Shown here: positions 35,556 to 47,211 of the stretch, one piece after another
How the letters are laid out: each line of letters begins with the position of its first letter
Numbering within the stretch: position 1 is the stretch's first letter
From: Sabellastarte sp. h YS-2021
Lineage: Eukaryota > Annelida > Polychaeta > Sabellida > Sabellidae
DNA: 64,000 nt
Direction of reading: 5' to 3'
NCBI GenBank assembly: GCA_964017235.1
Contig: OZ024932.1
Coordinates: 80,665,451 to 80,729,450 of the forward strand
Position numbers and translations under genes: made by a program
The notes under the pieces: model-generated
Databases searched by the model: none
What the model was told of the DNA's origin: nothing
What the model saw: only the letters and a program-made list of their open reading frames with translations

Positions 35556-38500
35556 TTATGGGGGATATGCTTTTGCAAACAGGTATGTTTTAAGCTTTTT
35601 TCTGAAGGAGGCAACTGATGCTGCACTGCGCACATCATGAGGGAGTTCATTCCAGATCTTAGGAGCATCAAAGGCAAAGCTGTGATCAAAATGTTTGACT
35701 GACTTGAAGACTGATGAGCGGAAAGGAGGAACAGTAAGGTATTGATGATCTGGGTGACTACTCCTGGTACTATAGGAACAACTGCTGAGTGACAAGAATG
35801 GTTGAAAATAGGAAGAAGAACCACTATGTAAAAATTTATAAACTAGTGTTGCAGTTTTGAACATCCATCTATACTTAACGGGGAGCCAGTGGAGTTGCTT
35901 CAGAATGGGTGTCACATGAGCATACTTTCTATGATTTGTAACAATCTGAGCGAGGGTATTTTGAATACTTTGCAATTTGTGCTGATTGAAACATGACAAA
36001 CCCCTAAACAGAGGGTTGCAGTAGTCTAGTCGACTACTAACCAAGGCATTTGCAGCAAGGACTGCCACTTCTGGAGTAAGATACTGTCTTATTCTACGAA
36101 GGTCGCGCATCTGAAGAAAGCACGCTTTGCAAGTCCTCTTGATATGTTCAGAGAAGGAGAATTCCGCATCAAACCACACACCTAGATTTCTGACCGAGTC
36201 AGCTGGATGAAGAAGGCTACCAAGAATACTAACAGGAAAATGGGAGGAAATCTTCCGATGCTGAGCCTTAGAGCCAAAGACAATAAATTCAGTTTTTTCT
36301 GGGTTGAGTTTCAGTTTACTACGAGACATCCATCATTGCACATCATGAAGGCAGGCATTTAGCTTGGCAAAAGCAGCAGAGGCATTCTTATGGGAGAGAT
36401 GGATGTATAGTTGTGTGTCATCCGCATAGAAGTGGAATTTAATATGTGGATGAAGGCGGATGATTTTGCTAAGTGGTGTAGTATAAAGTGAAAACAGCAA
36501 TGGACCCAGAACAGAACCTTGGGGAACTCCATAGATGAGCTTGCTTAATTCAGATAGTGTGGAGCCTATCTTGATGGTCTGGCATCGATCACTCAAGTAG
36601 GAAGCAAACCACTTTAGAACAGTTCCACCAAGACCAAACCAGGATTTCAGGTAACCAAGGAGAATATTATGATCTATGGTGTCAAATGCGGCTGATAAAT
36701 CAAAAAGAACTAGAGCCGTAGGTTCACCGCATGCCAGAGAGAGATGGACATCATTTTTATTGGCAATAAAGCTGTTTCAGTGGAGTGTCCTGGCTTATAA
36801 GCTGACTGATGTTGATTGTCCAGTTTGTTATCATTGATGTGTGACGTAAGTTGCTTAGCAACAACTCGCTCCACCAACTTCGACAGGAAACAAAGACCAG
36901 ACACTAGGCGATAGTTCTTAAGGTCGTTTCTGGGCAGAGAAGCCTTTTTAATGAGGGGGGTGACAACCGCCCTTTTGAAAGCACTTGGGAAAGAGCCATC
37001 AATGAGAGCGTAATTTACCAACTTGGTAATAGACAGGAGGAGTATATCAAGACAATCCTTAAGGAGGAATGTTGGTATGGGGTCCAATTGGCAAGATTGA
37101 GTAGGAGACTCTTTGATGCACTTACTGACTTCGTCTTCAGTTACAGGCTTAAAGGTATTGAAAGCAGGGGGCACCGATTCAGGTGCATCATTGAACGAAC
37201 CAGAAGTAGGGAAAGTGTCCCCAATTTTGCTGATTTTATTGGTGAAGTAAGAAGCAAACATGTCGGCAAGGCTTTTTTCTGAGGAATGAGCTGGCAGCAG
37301 CAGAGGCATTCTTATGGGAGAGATGGATGTATAGTTGTGTGTCATCCGCATAGAAGTGGAATTTAATATGTGGATGAAGGCGGATGATTTTGCTAAGTGG
37401 TGTAGTATAAAGTGAAAACAGCAATGGACCCAGAACAGAACCTTGGGGAACTCCATAGATGAGCTTGCTTAATTCAGATAGTGTGGAGCCTATCTTGATG
37501 GTCTGGCATCGATCACTCAAGTAGGAAGCAAACCACTTTAGAACAGTTCCACCAAGACCAAACCAGGATTTCAGGTAACCAAGGAGAATATTATGATCTA
37601 TGGTGTCAAATGCGGCTGATAAATCAAAAAGAACTAGAGCCGTAGGTTCACCGCATGCCAGAGAGAGATGGACATCATTTTTATTGGCAATAAAGCTGTT
37701 TCAGTGGAGTGTCCTGGCTTATAAGCTGACTGATGTTGATTGTCCAGTTTGTTATCATTGATGTGTGACGTAAGTTGCTTAGCAACAACTCGCTCCACCA
37801 ACTTCGACAGGAAACAAAGACCAGACACTAGGCGATAGTTCTTAAGGTCGTTTCTGGGCAGAGAAGCCTTTTTAATGAGGGGGGTGACAACCGCCCTTTT
37901 GAAAGCACTTGGGAAAGAGCCATCAATGAGAGCGTAATTTACCAACTTGGTAATAGACAGGAGGAGTATATCAAGACAATCCTTAAGGAGGAATGTTGGT
38001 ATGGGGTCCAATTGGCAAGATTGAGTAGGAGACTCTTTGATGCACTTACTGACTTCGTCTTCAGTTACAGGCTTAAAGGTATTGAAAGCAGGGGGCACCG
38101 ATTCAGGTGCATCATTGAACGAACCAGAAGTAGGGAAAGTGTCCCCAATTTTGCTGATTTTATTGGTGAAGTAAGAAGCAAACATGTCGGCAAGGCTTTT
38201 TTCTGAGGAATGAGCTGGCAGCAGCAGAGGCATTCTTATGGGAGAGATGGATGTATAGTTGTGTGTCATCCGCATAGAAGTGGAATTTAATATGTGGATG
38301 AAGGCGGATGATTTTGCTAAGTGGTGTAGTATAAAGTGAAAACAGCAATGGACCCAGAACAGAACCTTGGGGAACTCCATAGATGAGCTTGCTTAATTCA
38401 GATAGTGTGGAGCCTATCTTGATGGTCTGGCATCGATCACTCAAGTAGGAAGCAAACCACTTTAGAACAGTTCCACCAAGACCAAACCAGGATTTCAGGT

Positions 38501-40163
38501 AACCAAGGAGAATATTATGATCTATGGTGTCAAATGCGGCTGATAAATCAAAAAGAACTAGAGCCGTAGGTTCACCGCATGCCAGAGAGAGATGGACATC
38601 ATTTTTATTGGCAATAAAGCTGTTTCAGTGGAGTGTCCTGGCTTATAAGCTGACTGATGTTGATTGTCCAGTTTGTTATCATTGATGTGTGACGTAAGTT
38701 GCTTAGCAACAACTCGCTCCACCAACTTCGACAGGAAACAAAGACCAGACACTAGGCGATAGTTCTTAAGGTCGTTTCTGGGCAGAGAAGTCTTTTTAAT
38801 GAGGGGGGTGACAACCGCCCTTTTGAAAGCACTTGGGAAAGAGCCATCAATGAGAGCGTAATTTACCAACTTGGTAATAGACAGGAGGAGTATATCAAGA
38901 CAATCCTTAAGGAGGAATGTTGGTATGGGGTCCAATTGGCAAGATTGAGTAGGAGACTCTTTGATGCACTTACTGACTTCGTCTTCAGTTACAGGCTTAA
39001 AGGTATTGAAAGCAGGGGGCACCGATTCAGGTGCATCATTGAACGAACCAGAAGTAGGGAAAGTGTCCCCAATTTTGCTGAATTTATTGGTGAAGTAAGA
39101 AGCAAACATGTCGGCAAGGCTTTTTTCTGAGGAATGAGCTGGCAGAACAGTTTTAGAGGTGCGATGCAATACCTTCCTCAATGAGTGCCAGAGCTTCTTG
39201 GGGTCATCACTATTCGCAGTTATAAGATTGGTATAGTAGGAACCCTTGTCTTTATTGGCCAGTCGATTGCACCAGGCAATTTGCTTGCGGAGCCTTGACC
39301 TGTTCAACTGTGTCTTGTGTTTCCACCACATTCGTTCAACTTGCCGCCTTAGACAGCTAGCCATGTAATATGAATCAGACAGCCACTCATCTGACTGCCA
39401 TTTTGTCATGTGTGAGATGATAGGAGCATGCTTGTCAAGTAACACCAACCAAATACTGGTCATACAGTTCTGCCACAGTTCCTCCTGGGGACAGTACAAA
39501 TGGTATATTACTCAGGTCATTGCGGAACTGGTCAATATCAATTCTATGATACCTACGATAAGAGACCATTTTTTCAATGCAGGTTGTTTGGTGGGAAAAG
39601 TTGAGTTGGCATCGTATAGCAGCATGGTCAGAGATAAAGTCTCCAACATGAACATTATGGACAAAATCAGAGTCACAAGGAGATATCAAAATGTCCAGAG
39701 TGTGACCCAGTATGTGAGTCGGGCCACTGACACATTGACTCAAACTGCAGCACTGAAGGATGTCATTAAACCTAGACCTATCGCCATATTCAACATCCAG
39801 ATGAACATTTATGTCACCACAAATGATGAAATTGGAATCAATTGAAGACAGAAAGCCAGAAAGAGCCAGAAAATCTTCCAGAAATTGAGTAGTACAAGAA
39901 CCGGGAGGATGATACACACAAGCAGCAACAAAGCTATTGTAGTCGGACCTGAAAGTTAGTATAATGATTTCAAATGATCTAAAAACCGGTGAAGAGACAA
40001 TACTGGGAGAGAAGGATTTTCTACACAGAAAGCCAACACCACCACCCAATCCAGTACACCTAGGTTTTTGGATTAAGTTATAATTTAATGGTGTGAGGGA
40101 GTTTAGGAGACCATCAGTGTCAGTTGGTCTGATATGAGTCTCAGTCAGGCCCAGGATATCCAA
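35556..40163 (-). pseudogene. L2 endonuclease-reverse transcriptase, broken ORF2
   Basis: The endonuclease (40,163-39,435) begins MDILGLTETHIRPTDTDG and shows the AP-endonuclease residues TETH, YHPPG, CGDINVHLD and SDHAAI. The RT part (from about 39,450) has LDPIPTFLLKD, then FDLSAAFDTIDHN, then YGVPQGSVLGPLLFSLY and the catalytic FYADDTQLYI. The final part (36,329-35,556) reads SRLDYCNPLF, KQLHWLPVKYR and IWNELPHDVRSA. Visible damage: a frame change near 40,195, another near 39,455, another near 38,600 that is repeated in all three tandem copies, and a stop near 36,333. Confidence 0.88.
36373..39144. repeat. 924-bp tandem triplication within the L2 element
   Basis: Copies lie at about 36,373-37,296, 37,297-38,220 and 38,221-39,144, with an exact period of 924 bp. 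I see no difference between copies 1 and 2. Copy 3 differs at two spots I noticed: near 38,791 (GAAGTCTTT against GAAGCCTTT) and near 39,081 (GCTGAATTT against GCTGATTTT). The junctions read GCTGGCAGCAGCAGAGG, where GCA is shared by both parents, a microhomology join. Confidence 0.93.
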
Positions 40164-40468
40164 GTCACTGCATTGTATAAGGTCATGCAGGGAGGGCCTT
40201 TATTGCAAATGGATCTACAGTTGGCGAATCCAAAATTGGTTGGGCCAGGGTTTACAGCAACATCGCCACACAACAAGAGGAGTAGGAGTAGGTTTTTTAG
40301 TTTCAATTGAGGAGGAACCTGTTTTGAGTTGCCGAGGTAGCAATATTTACGGAACACAACAGGGAGCCGAAAAATAGATGGAATGCTTCTGTCAACTTTT
40401 TCACAATTCTGACCCTTGTCAGCATTAAGCCAGTTCCAGGAGAAACCAACACATAGGAAACATATCAA
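40145..40468 (-). CDS. L2 ORF N-terminus: hydrophobic leader plus 2A-like motif
   Basis: The peptide begins MICFLCVGFSWNW and at about residues 69-78 reads LLLLLLLCGDVAVNPGP, which ends near 40,240 on the plus strand. NPGP preceded by GDV is the core of 2A ribosome-skipping sequences (consensus D-V/I-E-x-N-P-G-P); here Ala stands where Glu is usual. 2A-like sequences after a leucine run are known at the N-termini of some invertebrate CR1/L2-type LINE proteins. After it the normal start of the endonuclease region is seen (FANCRSICNKG). Skipping activity is inference. Confidence 0.75.
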   Translation of the reverse strand: MICFLCVGFSWNWLNADKGQNCEKVDRSIPSIFRLPVVFRKYCYLGNSKQVPPQLKLKNLLLLLLLCGDVAVNPGPTNFGFANCRSICNKGPPCMTLYNAVTWISWA

Positions 40469-41149
40469 TCAATGGAGTTGCTTTTACAACTAACATGGCC
40501 AAGAACACACTACTGGATCCAAAAAAAACATAAAAGAAACAAGGACTGTGCAAAAATAAACTATGACAAGAAACAGAAATGGGAAAAGATCACAAAAGCC
40601 TAAGGGTTAACAAACCATACAAGCAGAGAGACCCATAAATTACTATCAATCAAAGCAAGAGTTGGAAACACCATGTACAAGTATAAAGTTAACATAAAAA
40701 AGCATTAAAAACCATAAAATAGACACTGGGACAAGAAAAACTATAGAGTAATCACTGGGACACATCAGGTGATAACGGGGAATGTGAAACACATCAACAA
40801 AGGGTTGAATAAATACTACACGATAATGGGGAATGTTAGTGCAATCACCCCTTGGTGATTGCGTGTCAGTCGGTTTGTACTAGTCCGTGTAATAAACTCG
40901 TCCGTCTGCCTGTGGGCCAATCATCTTTGCTGTTTCTGCTTCAACCAATCAGAAGCTTTTACTGTTTTACCTAGTGCAGGGACCTCATTCAGTGTCATTG
41001 TATATCTAGAGTTTGATGAATGAACATTGGGAAAAATAAAATCTTTAATTTCTTTTACTGTTTTAGTTATGGCTTTGCGTACATGTTGTTATTGAACTTT
41101 CTTTTATCCGTTGTTTGTGTGGTCACGTTAGTGACGAAATCTCACGTGG

Positions 41150-42667
41150 ATATGCTGGCATGCAAAAAGTGCGGGACTGAACACGAAAAACCTACTGGTA
41201 ATAAATGTGAACGGTTTAAGATGGAGAAGGAAGAAAAGAAAGACAATACTAAGGAACAATCTGTTAAGAAGACACCAAAGAGCAAGCCGTCTACGTCTGG
41301 GTCATCACAGGACAAAATGATGGAGCTCATGCTCGCGTCTATGTCATCTGTCACGGAAAAGTTAGCCGCGATGGAGGAACGTATTACGGGTTTGACAGAA
41401 ATCTCATGACATTATACAAGAATCCACCAGTAGTCGCAAATCTCGTTCACGTGAGAAGTCGAAGAAATGTGAATCTTCAGACGAGAGGCAGAACATTCTC
41501 ACTACACACTCCGTCATACAATCTGACACAGGTGTAGCCTATTCAAAAGTGTTCCCGGACACGGCTGTAGCATTAAAACACACAGCCACACCTGCCAGAG
41601 TGAAGAAACTCAAGAATGACGCTGATTTGGGAGTAGCTCCACTCTCGCGAGAACTCATTCCAACTACACCTTATTCGTTTGCAAGCTTAGCCACTCCGGC
41701 GAGAGTCACATCCACCATTCCTGCTGCAACAGCTTCTCAACACTGGGAGACAACAGGTGACCTACAAAATAAAATAGAGTTTCGGTTACAAGACAAACAG
41801 CCACAACGTGATTTTAATCAGAACGTTTTATTACATACCGACCAGTACGGGAATCCCGTTCAGGTCCAAGCTATGGTTGAACCCACAGGAGTTCCCGTGC
41901 AGCCGGAGCCAGCTTTCTTTGAGAAACCTACAGACAGTGTTAGTAATTCGCAGTCTATTGATGCGTTGAGAGCCAACCCCATGATACAGAAGCTAGTGGA
42001 GGAGAGAGTTGCAGTCCTTGAGAGCAGGATGAGATCTGAACTTCAACAGGGTACAAGTCACAGACGCAAGAGTGGACGTTACAACATTGCAGAAACACCA
42101 CATAATGCCCCCCCATCTAAGATGGCCGAGGAGTCCTGTTTCACTGGGACACAGAGAAAACGTACTCCATACGATGACCTCTCATTGGGTCAATTTGTAG
42201 TGGGATATATCAATAACGTTCTTGATATACAACATGTAGAGACAATGAAGCACATGCTAACGGAGTTAGGGGAAGTTGTGAAATTAGCAGAAAATCTTTC
42301 ATGGCCAATCGCAAGAGGCGCGTTCGCAGTATCCATGCACAAAATAGAGGAAGAGGCTATCACATGGGCAGACCGTCGCGTCTTGGCAGACAATAGATTG
42401 ACATACTCTCAGTCGGCTGTCTTTAGTGGGAGTGTTACTATGTCCCCTAGACCACCAAACTCACCTCAGATTGCCGGGGGGACGAAAAAGATCGTTTGCA
42501 AGTGGTACAATGAGAATTCGTGCCCTCACAACCAGGATCATCTTGATACCACAGGGACGACTCTGTTCAAGCATGTATGCATGCATTGTTTTAAGAACCT
42601 GAAGCAAAATAACGCACACAGAGAATCTGATTGCCTCAACAAGAACCGAGTGTTTACCAGTGAATAG
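41150..42667 (+). CDS. Ngaro-type gag-like region (fossil element)
   Basis: The N-terminal part has CKKCGTEHEKPTGNKCERF, a small Cys/His cluster, followed by a lysine-rich linker and a likely coiled coil (MELMLASMSSVTEKLAAMEE). The C-terminal part ends with a second cluster of pattern C-x6-C-x-H-x3-H, then HVC-x2-CF, then H-x4-DC (CKWYNENSCPHNQDH ... FKHVCMHCF). The fossil at 56.4 kb carries the same cluster, so it is a family trait. Likely role: binding of element RNA; inference. Confidence 0.7.
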
Positions 42668-42899
42668 GGACGCACCGGCCGTACTCTGCATTCTAATGAC
42701 TATGACTGTAAATTTGGTGATGGGTGTTTTGCTGGGGTCCACCCCAATATTATTACTTATGAAAAGTGTTCTGCTCTTATTTGTAACGTCTACTCTTGTG
42801 TTTTAAAAATTCATGGCCATGGGCCGTACAATAATCTTTATGATAGAAAAGTCTCACAGTTTATTGGTGCACCATTATTATCATGTAATCTCAGTCACG

Positions 42900-44695
42900 T
42901 ACTTTGTGGTGTGCCCATTATGTCTGACAAATCACAAGTTGTGCCTATGGCGGGCCACCAGGAGAGCTGGTCTCCCGAGTGTAATGAGAATAACATTAAA
43001 ACTTTGTTTGATGAGAACTTGGGTTTTGTTACTGAAAACACCGACTTGTCTAACTTACCTTGTGACTCACCTGTTAACATGAATGATCCTATTGAATATC
43101 TTAGGGTCGTTGATCTCATTCTTGCCTCAGGTCTTCCCAATTACAAATCTGTTAGGATTCCTCTGCCTTCAGGTTTTAATTGGGATTACATAGAACAGCA
43201 AATACAAGACTATCATGATAAAATTATTTTAGACTACATTAAGTTTGGCTTTCCACTGAGTATAAACCGTGACTGTTCTATTAGATCTAATGCAACTGAC
43301 AACCATTCTTCAGCTAAGGCATATAGGGATGAAGTCACGCAGTTCATACAAGAAGAATTAGATCACGATGCGTTACTTGGTCCTTTTGAACAAATACCGC
43401 ATCCAGCCTTCACCTGGTCTCCCTTGATGACACGACCTAAGGGTATGGGTCGTCGCATCATTTTGGACCTATCTTATGGTGATTACTCTCTCAATAAATC
43501 CACAAATAGAGAGTGCTTTGATGGTAAACCCTTCACTTTAAAACTACCGTCACTGGACCACTTAACATCAGACCTTGAAAAATATGGCCCGGATGCCAGG
43601 TTATTTAAGCTTGACATTTCTCGCGCTTTTAGGAACGTGAGAGTTGACCCAGCAGACGCCATACATCTAGGCGTCATGTGGCAGAACAAATATTACATTG
43701 ACAAGAACCTGGCTTTTGGAGCTGTCCATGGAACAGCTATTTTCGAAAGAATTTCTAATCTCATCCGCTTTATCTTGGCCAAGCAGGGTTTCAAAGTACT
43801 GAACTATATAGACGACATTTATGCAGTTTGTCATAAGGATACAGCTCAAGCAGCATATGAGACCTTGATTAGTGTCGTTAAAAATATTGGCCTTCCTATT
43901 AATATTTCAAAATTGTTCCCCCCTTCTACGGAATTATCTATATTAGGTATTGTAGTTAACGTCAACACCAGAACATTTAGTATACCAAACGAGAAGTTTT
44001 AGGAAATCTCGTCACTATGTCACGAGATGTTATTGAGAGATCAAATGTCTAAGCGTGAGCTGCAGTCACTATTGGGGAAGCTGTTGTACGTCTCCAGGTG
44101 CGTTCGAGGATCTCGTATCTTTTTAAATCGCATATTGCAGCTACTGCGAGATCACCATGATAGGAACCGTATTACCTTAACGCGAGAATTTCATTATGAC
44201 CTGCTGTGGTTTCTCAAGTTTCTACGGTCCTTTAACGGAGTAGTGGTCTTTAGGCGTGCCAGGGCTTCACAAACAGTTTTCGTAGACGCAACTCTCACGA
44301 GAATTGGGGGAATTTGGGGCTCGCGGGCATACACAGCTGAAATCCCGTCTAACATCTCGTCCGAGACCTCTATTACGCAGCTTGAGATGTACAACATTGT
44401 CGTGGCTTTGAGACTGTGGGTACACGATTGGAGTAATAACATAATTTGTATAAGGTGTGATAATGAGAGTGCGGTGTCAGTTTGCAATTCTGGTAAAACA
44501 CGTGATAGTTTTCTCAATTTATGTCTGTATGAATTGTGGTTACTGGTCTGTAAATATAATGTGGATTTACGTGTGTATCATATTAGGGGCACAGACAATG
44601 TGATCGCGGATGCATTATCCCGCAATAAGTGTGAAAAGGTGGGTCCAGTTACTTGGGAGACAATAACAGACAGTATGTTATCCATGTCTTTGTAG
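42900..44695 (+). CDS. Ngaro-type reverse transcriptase and RNase H region (fossil element)
   Basis: Positions rounded. RT motifs: MTRPKGMGRRIILDLSYGDY, LFKLDISRAFRNVRVDP, AFGAVHGTAIFERISN and YIDDIYAVCHKD (catalytic Asp pair). RNase H motifs: TVFVDATLTRIGGIWG, QLEMYNIVVAL, RCDNESAVSVCNSG and NVIADALSRNK. The wording of these boxes fits the Ngaro/PAT side of tyrosine-recombinase retroelements better than DIRS. Confidence 0.83.
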
Positions 44696-45669
44696 GAATA
44701 CCTGTGCAGTCATACCCCTTGTTGAGGGAGGCACTTGCCAGAAGAGAACAGGGAGTTAGGAAACACACTGCTAATCAATATGACAGACAGTTTAAATTAT
44801 TTTTAGCTTTTACCTTGTCAAGAAAAATCACACACATGGATTCTGTGTCTACCCTGTTACTGTTCTTAGAATTCTTGGCATCTAATGCCCTTACATACAG
44901 AGTGGTCATGAACTATATGTCAGCCCTAAAATCCATGTTTGGGAAATATAATTGGTCTCTCCTGGCCTTTGAATCCCCTTTGGTCAAGAGAATGCTGAAA
45001 GGAATCAACTATACAGTCCACAACCATCCTACCCCTAGAGGCCTCTTTACTCTACAACAAATTTGTGAGATATCACGTCTCTGCGAGATCTACGAGTCTT
45101 CTTTGACATATCGAGCTACCTTCTTACTGGCCTTCTATGGCCTCCTCCGCATTTCAAATATTGCCCCCCCATTTGCTAGAGCCTTTGATCCAGCAAGGCA
45201 TTTGCTGAGACGGGATGTGACTTTCTTGTACCCAGGCACTCACATTGCTTTAAAATGGGCTAAGAACTTGCAAGCACCTGAGAGAACACACACAGTTAAG
45301 CTCCCACAGGTTCGGGACCCCATGTTGTGTCCAACACAGACCTTGCAAGATCTTTTAACCAAACGTGAGTTGAAACCATCTGATCCGTTGTTAATACTGG
45401 ATGATTATTCGCTGTTGTCACAATCTCACCTCAGGAGGCGTTTAGCTACTCTCGTTCGTAGTCTCGGCCTTCCCATTACGGGATTTGGCTTTCATACATT
45501 TAGACGTTCGGGTGCTACCTTGGCTTACGACTCCAACATCTCGCTCACGGCTATTAAAATGCATGGAGTGTGGAATAGTGACGCGGTCTGGTCATACATA
45601 TCTGATAATACATCACAATCATTACAGGTTCCCCTCGCTTTTCAAACGTTAGCAAATGCACTACCATAA
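44653..45669 (+). CDS. Ngaro-type tyrosine recombinase (fossil element)
   Basis: 338 codons; the beginning overlaps the RNase H region. Core-binding part: KHTANQYDRQFKLFLAF and YMSALKSMFGKYNW. Catalytic part: FYGLLRISNIAPP (Arg), GFHTFRRSGATLAYD (His-x-x-Arg), KMHGVWNSDAVWSYIS (Trp and candidate Tyr). The open frame is long and intact to its stop, consistent with a young copy. Confidence 0.85.
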   Translation: MGDNNRQYVIHVFVGIPVQSYPLLREALARREQGVRKHTANQYDRQFKLFLAFTLSRKITHMDSVSTLLLFLEFLASNALTYRVVMNYMSALKSMFGKYNWSLLAFESPLVKRMLKGINYTVHNHPTPRGLFTLQQICEISRLCEIYESSLTYRATFLLAFYGLLRISNIAPPFARAFDPARHLLRRDVTFLYPGTHIALKWAKNLQAPERTHTVKLPQVRDPMLCPTQTLQDLLTKRELKPSDPLLILDDYSLLSQSHLRRRLATLVRSLGLPITGFGFHTFRRSGATLAYDSNISLTAIKMHGVWNSDAVWSYISDNTSQSLQVPLAFQTLANALP

Positions 45670-45900
45670 ATGCTGGTTGGGCTTGGGCTTTTATGTATAT
45701 GCGTTATGTACATCTCACTCTCCAGTCTAGGTCTCGTTTGAGATCTCGTACACATATACTTGCTAATGTGATAGAAATTAATAAACGTAGTTTGCCCAAC
45801 TCTCGTTTATCTTCCTTCATTGTTCTCGTCCTATCAGCACCGCTTACAATACTGACTGTGGTCGATAATGGGGTATTTCAATAATTGTGGAGAAATGAAG

Positions 45901-46134
45901 CAGATTTAACCAATATTGTAAATAGATTAATGGTAAGGGTGATATGTATAAGATAAAAACAGCAATAAGGAACATGTCAGACCAGCAAGAGGCATGATTC
46001 GTAAGTTTAATTCTCGGATCGTTTAAAAGCAATACCCGCCACGGCCTCACGCCACAGATACCAAAATACTGATTGTTCAAAAAGTGCACTACATAGAGTA
46101 ACGAGATAAATATTTCCATAAATAAATAAAATGC
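45901..46134. other. Spacer after the Ngaro-like element
   Basis: About 230 bp of AT-rich DNA with no recognised exon or repeat; the right end of the Ngaro-like element may lie here. Confidence 0.4.
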
Positions 46135-46285
46135 TGTTATATTTACAGTACATATCATTATTACGACTTCATTATAATGACATAGTATATCTGGTTATTA
46201 TTACTTAAAGCCTGTTATAATGAAATAGCACATCTCGTTATTGCAACAAAGATCTTGTTATAATGACATAGCGCATATTGTTATT

Positions 46286-46829
46286 GGAATAGAATAGAAT
46301 AGAAACATTTATATAGAGCAAAATTGACACAACATCCTCTAATGCACTTGAGGCCAAAAAGGGAAAGTCAAGGGACATGTCTCGTCAAAATCCAAAATTA
46401 GAGCCTGCTAGCTGAGATGTACTAAAGCAGAGGTTATGCAAGTCTAAACAAGTAGGTTTTTTTTTCGAAACCTCTTTATTGTGTTCTGTGATTAGACCGA
46501 TTATGGGAGTCTGTTCCATTCAGTGGGAGAAGCCATTGCAAAGCCTCGCCTACTTAATAGCCTTGAATGTAATAAGATTATATTTAAACAAGATATTTTA
46601 TGAAATGGGGAGCCAATGTAGTTTTTGAGAAAAGGAAGTAACATGGCTTGTTTTATCAAGTCTGAAGACAATTCCACAAAGGACATTTTGAATCTTTTGG
46701 AGTTTAGCCACGTTATATTGAATCACGACAAAGAGTAGGGAATTGTAGTAATCAATTTGACTACTGATCATTGAGTTTTTCAGCAGAGCTGCAGTCTCCA
46801 CACTGAGGAATTTACGGGTGCGTCTGAAA
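46286..46829 (-). mobile_element. L2-like LINE 3' fragment inserted in minisatellite
   Basis: The minus strand reads SSQIDYYNSLLFVVIQYNVA, LQKIQNVLCGIVFRL, KLHWLPIS and, in another frame, ASPTEWNRLP, the C-terminal half of an L2/CR1-type ORF2. The 3' end is GTTTCTATTCTATTCTATTCC, an L2-like short tandem tail. TTATT at 46,281-46,285 and 46,830-46,834 is a plausible target duplication. It is 5'-truncated and broken, and not the same subfamily as the copy at 35.4 kb. Confidence 0.78.
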
Positions 46830-46960
46830 TTATTACATTAAAACCTCGTTATAATGACATAGTACATCTTGTTATTACAACAAAAACCTCGTTATAATGA
46901 CATAGCACATCTTGTTATTAAAACTTAATCTTATTATAATAACATTGAATATCTCATTTA

Positions 46961-47200
46961 GGGACCATGGTGACGCAATGGTAACACACTCGCCTCCCAC
47001 CTCTGAGGTCAGTTGTTCAAACCCAGGACCTTAATTGGAAAGATGGTAACTGCTTACTCATGGTCGGCAGTTTACAGTACAGAACCTTGACCAGCTGTAT
47101 GTGCTGGATTCCTCTGCCCTATACAGTGTTGAAGTAATGTTAAAACCCAAATAAATAAATAGGTAAGTAAATAAATAATAAATAAAAATAAATAAAAATT
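46961..47200 (+). mobile_element. tRNA-derived SINE with AAATAAATA-type tail
   Basis: A-box-like CATGGTGACGCAATGGTAAC and B-box-like GTTGTTCAAACCCAGG are followed by a body containing GTCGGCAGTTTACAGTACAG and a tail of AAATA repeats. ATATCTCAT occurs just before (46,949-46,957) and just after (47,203-47,211), a plausible target duplication. Same family as the fragment at 3,180. Confidence 0.8.
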
Positions 47201-47211
47201 GCATATCTCAT

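Larger units (their letters stand above)
35425..40480 (-). mobile_element. L2-like LINE (CR1/L2 group) with internal triplication, inactive
   Basis: Minus-strand order is: short hydrophobic leader with a 2A-like motif, AP-type endonuclease, reverse transcriptase, C-terminal LHWLPV block, and a 3' end with ATTAGATTAG-type short repeats (35,427-35,441), typical of L2 tails. A 924-bp block is present three times in tandem (36,373-39,144). Several frame changes and at least one stop break the ORF, so this copy cannot move itself. The 5' limit is uncertain. Confidence 0.9.
40850..45900 (+). mobile_element. Ngaro-like tyrosine-recombinase retroelement, fossil, fairly complete
   Basis: Coding parts run from about 41.0 to 45.67 kb in order: gag with Cys/His zinc-like motif, reverse transcriptase, RNase H, tyrosine recombinase. 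The exact ends are not found; the outer limits given are approximate. The DNA before 41.0 kb has a small hairpin (GCAATCACCCC / TGGTGATTGC near 40,842) and the word CGATAATGGGG, which recurs near 45,861. The copy is fairly young, with a few breaks. Confidence 0.82.

Noticed and set aside
37088-39130. Repeated plus-strand 64-codon ORFs
   Set aside because: Antisense shadows of the triplicated L2 reverse transcriptase block.
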